From Anaerolineales bacterium (lineage in GTDB: Bacteria; Chloroflexota; Anaerolineae; Anaerolineales; UBA11579), in NCBI GenBank assembly GCA_019637805.1, contig JAHBVB010000001.1, positions 199,875 to 263,874 on the forward strand: a stretch of 64,000 nucleotides of DNA, given 5' to 3'. The position numbers were made by a program, and so were the translations under genes. The notes below the pieces were generated by a model that searched no databases, was not told the DNA's origin, and saw only the letters and a program-made list of their open reading frames with translations. Positions 9,322 through 17,119 of this stretch are shown here, piece after piece (the first letter of the stretch is position 1; each line of letters begins with the position of its first letter).

Positions 9322-9585
9322 TTACGCGGCCCCCGGCCGGCCCTGTGGGTCCGGATAGGCATAGCACACCTCACTGAGCTGCAAATCGCCGCCGTGCGCA
9401 ACACATGGTTGTGGTGCGCCCCATTGCGCAACGCAGTCATGTGTAGCGCAGCCGGCTTCCCCCTCTGCCGGCTGCCAGTAGCTTTCGATGCGCGTCGTGC
9501 TGCAACCACAGGCATACTGGCGCCGTTCACGCCGCGTGACCAGGCGACGGATAGGCGCGCTTTGGCGTGTTGCGTTCTCCTGCAT
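9322..9585 (-). CDS. Small cysteine-rich protein, unknown
   Basis: 87 residues with six or seven Cys, including a CxC pair (YACGCSTTRIESYW) and later single Cys in GEAGCATHDC, QPCVAHGG and SEVCYAY. The pattern suggests a small zinc-binding fold but matches no family I recognise. The ATG has a strong AGGGGG ribosome site 4-5 bases upstream and overlaps the end of the preceding regulator gene by 59 bases in another frame, pointing to coupled expression. Codon use looks coding (GC-rich third positions). Confidence 0.5.
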   Translation of the reverse strand: MQENATRQSAPIRRLVTRRERRQYACGCSTTRIESYWQPAEGEAGCATHDCVAQWGAPQPCVAHGGDLQLSEVCYAYPDPQGRPGAA

Positions 9586-9949
9586 GTTTCCCCCTCAGTA
9601 CACCCGCTTCACGATGCTGCTCCACCGCCAGCCGGCCGATCTCCGTGGCCGGCTGGTAGCTTTCCGGATACAAGGCAGCCAGCACGTCACTGGCAAAGTC
9701 GCCGCGCCAATCCAGGCGCGCCGCCTGGGCCAGGCGCAACATGCCATAGGTATCCGGCAGATAGCGCCCGTCCTGCCAGTTCTTGACACTCTGGTATGAA
9801 ACGCCGCGCCCCAGCCGGGCCACGGCCTGGCTGAGCGCAGTGGCAAAGGCGCGCAAGGTCGCCGGCCGCGCCGGACTCCCGGCCAGGATACGGTACTCTC
9901 GTACGATCTGCGCCACCGCCCTGCGGTTTGGCAATGTGGTTTTGATCAA
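9527..9949 (-). CDS. Small helix-turn-helix-like regulator
   Basis: 140 residues from TTG 9947-9949, chosen because AGAGGTAGGG lies just upstream; the longer frame to 10045 would run through the promoter. A helical DNA-binding region is visible in LRAFATALSQAVARLGRGVSYQSVKNWQDGRYLPDTYGML, with the XRE-like SVKNWQDGRYLP recognition segment. The rest (ARLDWRGDFASDVLAALYP) looks like a dimerisation helix. A perfect inverted repeat over the promoter suggests autoregulation. It heads the same-strand set of Cys-rich, thioesterase and terminase-like genes, although several of those have their own start signals. Confidence 0.6.
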   Translation of the reverse strand: MIKTTLPNRRAVAQIVREYRILAGSPARPATLRAFATALSQAVARLGRGVSYQSVKNWQDGRYLPDTYGMLRLAQAARLDWRGDFASDVLAALYPESYQPATEIGRLAVEQHREAGVLRGKHAGERNTPKRAYPSPGHAA

Positions 9950-9968
9950 GGCCCTACCTCTGAAAAGA

Positions 9969-9988
9969 TATAGAACTATTGTTCTATA
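9969..9988. promoter_or_regulatory. Inverted repeat operator with GAAC-N4-GTTC core
   Basis: TATAGAAC-TATT-GTTCTATA is a perfect 8+8 inverted repeat. On the minus strand it directly follows TTGAAA / TAGAAT promoter elements (16-base spacing) of the small regulator gene. The core equals that of the Bacillus LexA/DinR box. It may be a LexA site or the regulator's own operator. Confidence 0.6.
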
Positions 9989-10068
9989 TTCTATCCATAA
10001 GCAGCCCTTTTTCAAGGCCCAGTGTGGATTGTCAAGCCATCTCAACCACCTGCCCGTATAATCGCGGC

Positions 10069-11688
10069 ATGCCCTCCCGCCTGCGATCCAGGTTCCTGAA
10101 TTGGCTGCCCGTGCTGCTGGTGCTGCTGGCCTTCCTGGCCCTGCGCCTGCCCGGTCTGGGGCGCTTCATCACCACAGACGAAGCGCTGTGGCTGCGCCGC
10201 TCGGCCAACTTTCGCCTGGCCCTGCACCAGCAGGATTGGCCCAGCACCTTTCAAAGCCCGCACCCGGGGGTGCTGACCCAGTGGGCCGGGGCGGCCGCCT
10301 ACCAGATCGTGTTCCCGGACTATGCCCGGCTGGGCACGCCGGACATCCGTGACCCGGACCTGCTGCGCCTGCTGGAAAACCGCGGCGTGAGTCCCATGCG
10401 CATCCTGGCGGTCGGCCGGGGCCTGTTGCTGGCATTGCAGGCCGCCGCCCTGGTGGCGGCCTGCATCTTCGCCGCCCGCCTGCTCGGCCCCTGGGCCGCG
10501 GCAGTGGGCGGCGGGCTGCTGGCCCTGGACCCCTTCCTGGCCGGGCACCAACGCCTGCTGCATCTGGATGGGCTGCTGGCTTCGCTGATACCGCTGGCTG
10601 TATTGGCTTTTCTGGATTTCTTGAAGACCAGGCAACCCGGGTCACTGCTGGCGGCCGGCCTGGCCACCGGTTTGGCCTGGCTCACCAAAACGCCTGCCAT
10701 CTTTCTGCTCCCGGCCCTGCTGGGCCTGGGCCTGCTGGCAGACCTGCGCCACCGCCCGGCCGATTGGCAGCGTTCCGCCCTGCTGGCCGCGGCGGCGGCC
10801 CTGCTGTTGGGGGTGCTGCTTTTTTGGGCGCTCTTTCCCGCCATGTGGGCCAACCCGCTGGGCAGCTTGCAAACCATGGCCAGCTATACCTTGGGCAGCG
10901 CCGAAGGTGAGCACAGCGGCCCGCTGTTCTTCCTGGGCCAGGTCTATCCAGACGGCGAACTGGGCTCCGCCGGCTGGCTCTTCTACCTGGTCAGTTTCGT
11001 GGCGCGCAGCACGCCGTTGGTCCTGCTCGGCCTGGGGCTGGCGGCCTGGTTCGGTGTGCGCCAACCCGGCGCCCCCGGCCGCGCCACGGCCGGCTGGCTG
11101 GCGCTCGGCGGTCTGGGCTTCCTGCTGCTGATGACCATCGCCAGCAAGAAAATGGACCGCTACGGGCTGCCTGCCCTGCCCTTCTTCATCCTCATCGCTG
11201 GCTGGGGTTGGGCGGCAGCCCTGCAAGCCATGGGTTGGCGCGGCCGCCAGGTCGCTGCTGTGGCTGGGCTGCTGGTTGCCGCCCTGCTCAGCGCCTTGCC
11301 CAACCAGCCCTACTATCTCAACTACTACAATCCGCTCATCGGCTCAGCCGATAAGGTGATGATGATTGGCTGGGGCGAAGGCTTGGACCAAGCCGCCCAA
11401 TACCTCAGCCGCCAGCCAGGCATCGCCGGGGCGCGGGTCGCCACCTGGTACAGTGTCAGCTTCCAATGGATGTACAGCTATCCGGTGGAGGATATTCCCA
11501 TCACCAGCCAGCTTTCAGAAGCCGGCCTGGCAGATTTGCTCAGCATGGATTATTTGGTGATCTACGTACACCAGTGGCAACGCGGCACACCCCAAAACCT
11601 GCTCGATGCACTGGCTCCCCTGGACCCACAGCACCGCATTTGGATCGGTGGGCAGGAGTATGTGCGCGTGTATCGTTTAGGGCAGTAA
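10069..11688 (+). CDS. Glycosyltransferase family 39-like membrane protein
   Basis: 539 residues with about ten membrane helices. The first periplasmic loop carries the GT39/ArnT signature TTDEALWLRRSANF with the acidic pair needed for catalysis, then FQSPHPGVLTQW. Members transfer sugars from polyprenyl phosphate to proteins or lipids on the outer face of the membrane. The late segment PYYLNYYNPLIGSADKVMMIGWGEGLDQAA is typical of this bacterial subgroup. The start at ATG 10069 is chosen because TATAAT (10057-10062) lies 6 bases upstream; the in-frame ATG at 9979 lies before the promoter. Acceptor unknown. Confidence 0.85.
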   Translation: MPSRLRSRFLNWLPVLLVLLAFLALRLPGLGRFITTDEALWLRRSANFRLALHQQDWPSTFQSPHPGVLTQWAGAAAYQIVFPDYARLGTPDIRDPDLLRLLENRGVSPMRILAVGRGLLLALQAAALVAACIFAARLLGPWAAAVGGGLLALDPFLAGHQRLLHLDGLLASLIPLAVLAFLDFLKTRQPGSLLAAGLATGLAWLTKTPAIFLLPALLGLGLLADLRHRPADWQRSALLAAAAALLLGVLLFWALFPAMWANPLGSLQTMASYTLGSAEGEHSGPLFFLGQVYPDGELGSAGWLFYLVSFVARSTPLVLLGLGLAAWFGVRQPGAPGRATAGWLALGGLGFLLLMTIASKKMDRYGLPALPFFILIAGWGWAAALQAMGWRGRQVAAVAGLLVAALLSALPNQPYYLNYYNPLIGSADKVMMIGWGEGLDQAAQYLSRQPGIAGARVATWYSVSFQWMYSYPVEDIPITSQLSEAGLADLLSMDYLVIYVHQWQRGTPQNLLDALAPLDPQHRIWIGGQEYVRVYRLGQ

Positions 11689-11994
11689 CGCTCTAAGACA
11701 GGGCCTGCCCTAGAACTTTGATTGGTCTGCGGCAATACCAGCCATCAAAAGCAGCTTGATCATGCCGTGTCGCTGTGAGCGAAGCGAAGAGCTTTCCAAT
11801 ACGTTGATCAGTCGATGATGCCGGCTGATAAGATACTAGTGCATCAGCCTTGTCGCCTCTTACGCACGGCGATACTTCTTCGCAGGGCTTGCAGCACAGC
11901 TGCAAGCCGCTCAGAAAGACACGAAGTCACACTTTGGTTGCTATATGGGGCTATAACTCAACATACTGGGCGGGGCATGCCACGCCTACAAACA
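11689..11994. other. Gene-free stretch with degraded repeats
   Basis: About 306 bases between convergent genes. No convincing gene is seen. It contains a degraded copy of the GCGAGCGAAGCGAAG-type repeat (about 11766-11797) and of the GGGGC-ATGC-type palindrome (about 11966-11989). No clear terminator with a T run was found. Confidence 0.5.
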
Positions 11995-12891
11995 TTAGTA
12001 ATGCACCTGCACGATGGTGCCCACGCTGGCCCAGTCGTACAGCCACTTGGCATCTTCTTCGCTCATATTCACACAGCCCGAGCTCATCGGCGTGCCGAAG
12101 TTGGTGTGCCACCAGGTGCCGTGGATGCCGTAGTCCTCATAAAAGAACATCACCCAGGGCACATTGCGAATGTAATAACCCGGTCCGGACATATCCTGCA
12201 TCGGCACCTTGATCCACACCCGGAACTCCCCGGTCACCGTAAGCCTGCCGGCCCGCCCGCTGGAAATAATAAAGCTGCGCACTTGGTTGCGGCCCTCATA
12301 GGCCACCAGCGTCTGCGTGGTCAGGTTGACCTCGATCCAGCGTTCCGCCGGGCCGATCCCGCCCGGCAGCCGCAGATCGTATTTATCCAGTTCCACCTGC
12401 ACTTCAGGGAACTCGGTCGGCGTCGGGCTGGGTTCCGGCGTGGGCGGCAGCGGCGTGGGCGTGCTGGTCGGCAGCCGGCTCATGTCGGCGAAGGGCGTAT
12501 GCGTCGGGGTGAGTTCAACGACGGGAGTGGGCTCCTCAGCCTGGTACAGCAGGCTGCCCAGCTGGCCCGCGGCGGCCGCGCCGGCCATCTTCAGCCCGTC
12601 GTCTACGCTGGGTGGCCGCAGCCAGGCAAAAGCCGCTGTCGCTAAGGTCAATGCCAGCATGGCCAACACGGCCCAGCGCATACCCAGCCGCCCAAACGGG
12701 CGCCGCCGGTGGTCTTCCTTAACCGCCGCATCCGGCCCGGTCAGCTCCGCCAGCAGTTGGCGCGGCAGCGGCTGGTCAGGCGCCAGCTTGGCCGCCGCCC
12801 GTGCCAGGCGGCGGGCATGGGCGCGCTGCCCCGCTTCCTGCGCATCTTGCGCCCGGATGCACAGCGTTTCCCAGCTGCTCTCGACGCTCAC
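11995..12891 (-). CDS. L,D-transpeptidase (YkuD domain)
   Basis: 298 residues from GTG 12889-12891, which has an AGGAGG site and overlaps the amidase stop (GTGA). A cytosolic helical N-terminus of about 75 residues precedes one membrane helix (MRWAVLAMLALTLATAAFAW), a Thr/Pro-rich linker and a C-terminal YkuD domain. The catalytic signature is complete: HGTWWHTNFG, then SSGCVNMSEEDA with the nucleophile Cys. It makes 3-3 peptidoglycan crosslinks or attaches proteins to the wall. Its pairing with the amidase marks a wall-remodelling operon. Confidence 0.93.
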   Translation of the reverse strand: MSVESSWETLCIRAQDAQEAGQRAHARRLARAAAKLAPDQPLPRQLLAELTGPDAAVKEDHRRRPFGRLGMRWAVLAMLALTLATAAFAWLRPPSVDDGLKMAGAAAAGQLGSLLYQAEEPTPVVELTPTHTPFADMSRLPTSTPTPLPPTPEPSPTPTEFPEVQVELDKYDLRLPGGIGPAERWIEVNLTTQTLVAYEGRNQVRSFIISSGRAGRLTVTGEFRVWIKVPMQDMSGPGYYIRNVPWVMFFYEDYGIHGTWWHTNFGTPMSSGCVNMSEEDAKWLYDWASVGTIVQVHY

Positions 12892-13679
12892 TGTCCTCCT
12901 CCCGAGGCGTCTTCGTTGTAGATGTAGCACAGCACGCCCTGAGCCAAACCCTCTGCCAGCAGGTCGGGCTGCTGGGTCAGGATCTGGCGGTCCAGGTTCA
13001 TAAAGCCCACCTCCACGATCGCCGCCGAGGTCAGCAGGTCAATGCGGCTGAAGACGTGATAGCCGGTCATGTGGGCGCTGACGCTGCCGGCGTGGAAGCG
13101 CAGCCCGGTCACCCGGCTGTACCTGTTGCTCAGGCAGGCCGAAAGGCGTGTAGCCTGGGAGGGGTCAATGTTGGGTGCTACGGCGATCTTGAAGCCGCTG
13201 GCGTTGTCGTCAATATAGGCGCAGCTGTCGGCGTGGATCGAAACCAGCGCCAAAGCCTGGTAGCCATCCAGGCGTTCGTCAAATTCTTCCAGCAAGTCCA
13301 CATCAAAGCCCGCAGCGGTCAGCTTCTCCTTGACCCGCGTAGCCACATCCAAATTGATGCTCACTTCGGTCAGCCCGTCCGGGCACACCGCGCCGGGGTC
13401 CACGCCGCCGCTGTGCCCGGCCACAATGCCGATCAGCGGGCGCGGGCGCGGCGTGGGCTGCGGCAGGCTGGGGGCCGCCTGTCCGCCGCCCCAGAAAATA
13501 TTGACCAGCTGGCCCGCCAGGTCGCTGGGCACCAGGCCCAGCGGCGTCCAGGCCGTGAACATCGTCGCCAAAAAGGCCGCCACGACAAACACGCGCAGCA
13601 TCTGGCCCAGCACATTCATGCTGGCCATGCGGCTGGGCCGCGCTTCGGGCTGGAACTGCTCGTGCTCAAACGGGTCCAT
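12888..13679 (-). CDS. N-acetylmuramoyl-L-alanine amidase (Amidase_3)
   Basis: 263 residues from ATG 13677-13679. A short cytosolic N-terminus and one membrane helix (VVAAFLATMFTAWTPLGLV) lead to the Amidase_3 domain. Zinc ligands are visible: VAGHSGG (His), GLTEVSINL (Glu) and LVSIHADS (His), with the catalytic Glu in AIVEVGFMNL. It cleaves the bond between muramic acid and the stem peptide. A TACGAT element lies 9 bases before the start and no ribosome site is seen. Co-transcribed with the downstream L,D-transpeptidase gene through a 4-base overlap. Confidence 0.92.
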   Translation of the reverse strand: MDPFEHEQFQPEARPSRMASMNVLGQMLRVFVVAAFLATMFTAWTPLGLVPSDLAGQLVNIFWGGGQAAPSLPQPTPRPRPLIGIVAGHSGGVDPGAVCPDGLTEVSINLDVATRVKEKLTAAGFDVDLLEEFDERLDGYQALALVSIHADSCAYIDDNASGFKIAVAPNIDPSQATRLSACLSNRYSRVTGLRFHAGSVSAHMTGYHVFSRIDLLTSAAIVEVGFMNLDRQILTQQPDLLAEGLAQGVLCYIYNEDASGGGQ

Positions 13680-13784
13680 CGGAGGCACATCGTACCTTAA
13701 CCCGCCGCCGAATCCAATAGCGCGAACTGCTTGGCACAAGGGTTGCAACAGGCGCAGGTCGGACGGGGTTACAATCCCCTATCT

Positions 13785-14294
13785 ATGCACGCATCCCACC
13801 CTCCAACCCCGGAAGATCTGCGCAACGCTTTGCGCTTCTGGACCACTGGCGTCACCATCGTGGCGGCTGCCCACCAGGGCGCCACCCACGGCATGACGGT
13901 CAATTCCTTCACTTCACTCTCGCTGGACCCACCGCTGGTCTCCATCTCACTGGAGAAGGCCACCCGCACTCACCAGTTGGTGATGGCCACCCAGGCCTTC
14001 GCCGTCACCGTGCTGCGCGCTGACCAGCACGAGGTCTCCGACCGTTTTGCCGGCCGCGACAGCGAGCAGTCCAACCGCTTCGAGGGCCTGGACACCTTCA
14101 GCCTGCAAAGCGGCAGCCCGATCCTGTCAACCGGCTTGGCCTACTTTGACTGCAAAGTGGCCGCCTGTCACGACGCCGGCACCCACACTGTCTTCCTCAG
14201 CGACGTGCTGGCCTGCGGCCTGTTTGAGGCGGCTGAAGACGCGCCCCCGCTGGTCTATTTCAACCGGGCCTACCGGGAAATTCATCCGGAATAA
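13785..14294 (+). CDS. Flavin reductase family protein
   Basis: 169 residues, full length for the FMN-binding flavin reductase-like split-barrel family. Motifs: LRNALRFWTTGVTIVAA, HGMTVNSFTSLSLDPPLVSISL (the flavin-binding loop), FAVTVLRADQHEVSDRFAG and DHxL-type GTHTVFLSDVLA. These enzymes reduce FMN or FAD with NAD(P)H, often for a partner monooxygenase; no partner is adjacent. The ATG at 13785 follows TACAAT by 9 bases with no ribosome site, so leadered translation is unlikely. Confidence 0.9.
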   Translation: MHASHPPTPEDLRNALRFWTTGVTIVAAAHQGATHGMTVNSFTSLSLDPPLVSISLEKATRTHQLVMATQAFAVTVLRADQHEVSDRFAGRDSEQSNRFEGLDTFSLQSGSPILSTGLAYFDCKVAACHDAGTHTVFLSDVLACGLFEAAEDAPPLVYFNRAYREIHPE

Positions 14295-14324
14295 AAGACG
14301 ACCCTTGCGGGTCGTCTTTGTTTA
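14294..14324 (+). terminator. Intrinsic terminator
   Basis: Stem AAAGACGACCC / GGGTCGTCTTT with TTGC loop followed by GTTT; ends the flavin reductase transcript. Confidence 0.85.
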
Positions 14325-14340
14325 GCTTGGCCAAGCTGGC

Positions 14341-14682
14341 TTAGCCTTCCTGGCTTTCGTCTGTTTCTTCTTCGGCAGCCGCCTGCTCCAAATGTTCCTT
14401 TTCTTCAGAGCTCAGCTTCCAGTGCTTGCCCCGGTTCTTGTGCTTGCGGTGTTTGCCGCGCCGGCCCGGGCCGCCCATACCGCCGAACAGCAGCCGGGTC
14501 AGCACCAGCAGGCCCAAGCCCTGCCAAAAGCTGATCAGCGGCAGGCCAAACAGCTCCGGCATCAGCCAATTCCATAAAGCCCGCACCACAAACCCACCGA
14601 CGCTGACAAAAAGGAGCATACCCAGCACGGCCAAAATGCCAATGCCGATCCATCGTGTGATCTTGCGACCTTTGTCTTCCAT
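14341..14682 (-). CDS. Small membrane protein paired with the ECF sigma factor
   Basis: 113 residues. Two membrane helices (about residues 12-33 and 45-65) are followed by a glycine and basic stretch (GGMGGPGRRGKHRKHKNRGKHWK) and an acidic C-terminal tail. It starts 2 bases after the sigma-factor stop, so it is the second gene of that operon. By position it could be an anti-sigma or sensory partner, but no zinc anti-sigma motif (HxxxCxxC) is present. Sequences of this type often accompany ECF sigma genes in other bacteria; its mechanism is unknown. Confidence 0.65.
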   Translation of the reverse strand: MEDKGRKITRWIGIGILAVLGMLLFVSVGGFVVRALWNWLMPELFGLPLISFWQGLGLLVLTRLLFGGMGGPGRRGKHRKHKNRGKHWKLSSEEKEHLEQAAAEEETDESQEG

Positions 14683-14684
14683 TG

Positions 14685-15269
14685 CTAGTCCTCTTCCTTG
14701 TAATCATTCAAATGCTGCAAACGCTTGCGCAGTTGCTGCACCGCATAGCGTTTGCGTGAGAGCAACGTATTCAAGCCCACGCCCGTCTGCGCTGCAATGT
14801 CGTTGAAAGACAAACCTTCCACCTCATGGGCCAGGAACACCTGGCGCTGCTCCGCCGGCAGTTCCGCCAGCGCAGCCTCCAGCTCGGCCAGCAAAGCCTT
14901 GCGGGCAAGCTGTGCATCCGGCCCATCTTCAGCGGCCGCCAACAGGTCTTCCAACAGCAGCGCCTCGTCCCCGGCCGCCCTCGCCTCCAGGTCGCTGAAG
15001 CGCTCTGGGCGTTTCTTGCGGAACAAGTCGGTGATGCGGTTGCGCGCCACCTGGAACAACCAGCCGGTGACGTGATCGATCGGCACCAGCAGTTGGTTGG
15101 CCTCCACCAACTCGGAGAAGACATCCTGCAGAATGTCTTCGGCGTCCAGCACATCCGGCACGCGTGAACGGATGAAGTTGCGCAGGCGCGAACCTTCGCG
15201 TTCCAAAACCTCAGCGGGGCTGTGCGCTGTGCGTTCCGGCATGGCCAGTGAGTGGGCGGTGTCTTTCAT
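14685..15269 (-). CDS. ECF-type RNA polymerase sigma factor
   Basis: 194 residues. Region 2 is seen in RLRNFIRSRVPDVLDAEDILQDVFSELV and TGWLFQVARNRITDLFRKK (DNA melting and -10 recognition). Region 4 is seen in ALAELPAEQRQVFLAHEVEGLSFNDIAAQTGVGLNTLLSRKRYAVQQLRKRL (the HTH for -35 recognition). No region 3, so it belongs to the group 4 class. It directs polymerase to a stress or envelope regulon. The downstream membrane protein is the likely signalling partner. Confidence 0.92.
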   Translation of the reverse strand: MKDTAHSLAMPERTAHSPAEVLEREGSRLRNFIRSRVPDVLDAEDILQDVFSELVEANQLLVPIDHVTGWLFQVARNRITDLFRKKRPERFSDLEARAAGDEALLLEDLLAAAEDGPDAQLARKALLAELEAALAELPAEQRQVFLAHEVEGLSFNDIAAQTGVGLNTLLSRKRYAVQQLRKRLQHLNDYKEED

Positions 15270-15335
15270 CTAGCATGAAGACGTAATCCGGCCTGAAATA
15301 TTGCATAGTTGCGGAAAATGATTGCCAACAGAAGT

Positions 15336-16538
15336 TCAGCGTCCCCACTGCAGCGCGTAGCCGTCCTCTAGCAGGCGCTGGGGCTGCCGGCCGTCGCTGT
15401 AGGCCAGCAGCACCGCTCCACCGCGGCCGCCCTCGGGGCGCAGCTGCACCACCAGGGCCAGTGAACCGTCCTGCGCCCACAGCGCCTCGCCTATATTGGT
15501 GAAAGCTTCGGAGCGCAGCAGTTCACGCTCGGCGGGCTGGCCCGCGGCGCTGCGCACCATGAATAGCGGCAGGTCGCCCGCCGGCAGTTCCGCCGTGCTG
15601 GCATAGAAGAAGTACAGCTCCCCGTCTGCGGTTTGCAGCGGCCAGCCAGCCAGCTCCAGCAGGCCCTCCTCCCCAGCCAACAGGCTGCGCTCCCCGCTCA
15701 GAGGGTCGTAGCGCCACAGACCCGGTTCCAGCAGCCCGGCGTACGGGCTGGCCAGCAGCAAAGCCTGGCTGTCCGGTGTCCAGGCCGTATGGCAGCAGGC
15801 GGGTCCGGCGCTGGTTTGCGCCGTAGTGGTCAGCGTTTCGGCGCCGGGGTTCACGAACACCAGGCGGCTGGCCTGTGCACCGCCAGCCTGTCCTCCGGAG
15901 GCCAGTACCAATTGCTGGCTGTTGGGGGCCCACGCCAGGGGCATATAATAGGTCTGCAGCGCCTCGGATTCGGCGTCTATTTCATTATTAAGCAAATGCA
16001 CGGCTTGGTTGCTGCCCAGGTCCAGGATCCACAACCCATCATAGGCATAAGCCAGGTAACGCCCGTCCGGCGAAAAACGCGGATCGCTGATGCGCTGCGT
16101 GCTGAAATACTCCGGCGCGCTGCGGTCAGCCGCAGCGTTGTCCACCATCAGGCGGCGATTGCCGCCATCGGCGTCGCGCATATACAGCTGGTTGCCGCTG
16201 ACGTAGGCCAGGCTGCCGTCCACGGGCGAAACAGCAAAGCCATCCACCCCGGCGGCTTCCTCGGTCACTTGCCGCTGTGTCTCGCCATCCGCCGCCAGCT
16301 GCCAGATTTGCGCCCGCCCGCTGCGTTCACTGAGGAAGAGCAGCGCCGCCGGCAGCACGCCCGGTTCAGGCGCCGGCGTTTCCGTAGGCGGCGCCAATGT
16401 GGCTGCCACCGCAGTCGCCACCAAATCATCTTGCGCCCGGGTGGGGAAGTTGCATCCAGCCAGGGCCAGCACACAGCTCGCCAAACCCAAACGGAACACA
16501 ATCCGCTTTAGATTCGTCTTGCTAATCAGGAACGGCAT
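15336..16538 (-). CDS. TolB-like beta-propeller lipoprotein
   Basis: 400 residues from ATG 16536-16538; a longer frame exists but runs antisense through the MaoC gene and is rejected. The signal peptide ends at a lipobox (LALAGC, Cys 29), followed by DDLVATAVAATLAPP and a Thr/Pro linker. The mature part has repeated WD40/TolB-like blades: RAQIWQLAADGETQRQVT, DPRFSPDGRYLAYAYDGLWILD, PLAWAPNSQQLVLASGG, TAWTPDSQALLLASPY. Such propellers mediate protein contacts outside the cell. TACACA lies 6 bases before the start, a weaker leaderless candidate. Lipidation would depend on Lgt. Confidence 0.85.
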   Translation of the reverse strand: MPFLISKTNLKRIVFRLGLASCVLALAGCNFPTRAQDDLVATAVAATLAPPTETPAPEPGVLPAALLFLSERSGRAQIWQLAADGETQRQVTEEAAGVDGFAVSPVDGSLAYVSGNQLYMRDADGGNRRLMVDNAAADRSAPEYFSTQRISDPRFSPDGRYLAYAYDGLWILDLGSNQAVHLLNNEIDAESEALQTYYMPLAWAPNSQQLVLASGGQAGGAQASRLVFVNPGAETLTTTAQTSAGPACCHTAWTPDSQALLLASPYAGLLEPGLWRYDPLSGERSLLAGEEGLLELAGWPLQTADGELYFFYASTAELPAGDLPLFMVRSAAGQPAERELLRSEAFTNIGEALWAQDGSLALVVQLRPEGGRGGAVLLAYSDGRQPQRLLEDGYALQWGR

Positions 16539-16606
16539 ACATGATGTGTACCACAAAGCGCAACAACCCACAAAGCGCACTCCGGCTGACTTCAGAGGCG
16601 ATATGC

Positions 16607-16612
16607 TAGAAT
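16607..16612 (+). promoter_or_regulatory. -10 element for the MaoC-PBP unit
   Basis: TAGAAT lies about 34 bases before ATG 16647, which has its own AGGAGA site. No good -35 was seen. Confidence 0.45.
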
Positions 16613-16646
16613 CGCGTTCATTCACATGCATTCTCAGGAGAAGCCG

Positions 16647-17117
16647 ATGACGTCCCAAACCTCTGCCAAACGCGGCATGTACTTTGAAGAGTTTGAAGCC
16701 GGCCAGCGCATCATCAGCGCCGCCCGCACGGTCACCGAGACCGATATCGTCATTTTTGCCGGGCTTTCCGGCGATTTCAACCAGATCCATACCGACGCCG
16801 AATACAGCAAGAACACGCCTTTCGGCCAGCGCGTCGCCCACGGCTTGCTGGGCTTCTCCATCGCCTCCGGCCTGCTGGTGCAAACCGGCTTTATGGAGGG
16901 CACCATTATGGCCTTCCGTGAGATCAACGAATGGAAGTTCATTAAGCCCATCTTCATTGGCGACACCATCCATGTCGAAGCCGAGGTCAAGGAAACCAAG
17001 GCCATTCCGCGCATCGGCGGCGGTTCCATCATCATCATTCTTGATGTCCAGAACCAGAATGGCGAAACGCTGATGAAGGGCAGTTGGACGGCCCTCATCG
17101 CCGGCCGTCCCCAGTAG
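16647..17117 (+). CDS. MaoC-like (R)-specific enoyl-CoA hydratase/dehydratase
   Basis: 156 residues, single hotdog domain. The hydratase-2 motif is AGLSGDFNQIHTDAEYSKNTPFGQRVAHGLLGFSIASGL, with catalytic Asp and His in DFNQIH. It starts with GMYFEEFEAGQRIISAARTVTETDIVIFA, typical of MaoC dehydratases. Likely hydrates trans-2-enoyl-CoA in fatty acid metabolism; chain length unknown. ATG 16647 is chosen over ATG 16626 because AGGAGA is 7 bases upstream. The PBP gene starts 2 bases after its stop, so they share a transcript although functions differ. Confidence 0.92.
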   Translation: MTSQTSAKRGMYFEEFEAGQRIISAARTVTETDIVIFAGLSGDFNQIHTDAEYSKNTPFGQRVAHGLLGFSIASGLLVQTGFMEGTIMAFREINEWKFIKPIFIGDTIHVEAEVKETKAIPRIGGGSIIIILDVQNQNGETLMKGSWTALIAGRPQ

Positions 17118-17119
17118 GC

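Noticed and set aside
6723-10045. Prophage
   Set aside because: Only one terminase-like gene; no portal, capsid, tail, integrase or att repeats found within the window.
15336-16973. 545-residue version of the TolB-like lipoprotein
   Set aside because: Extra N-terminus is antisense to the MaoC gene and would bury the signal peptide and lipobox.
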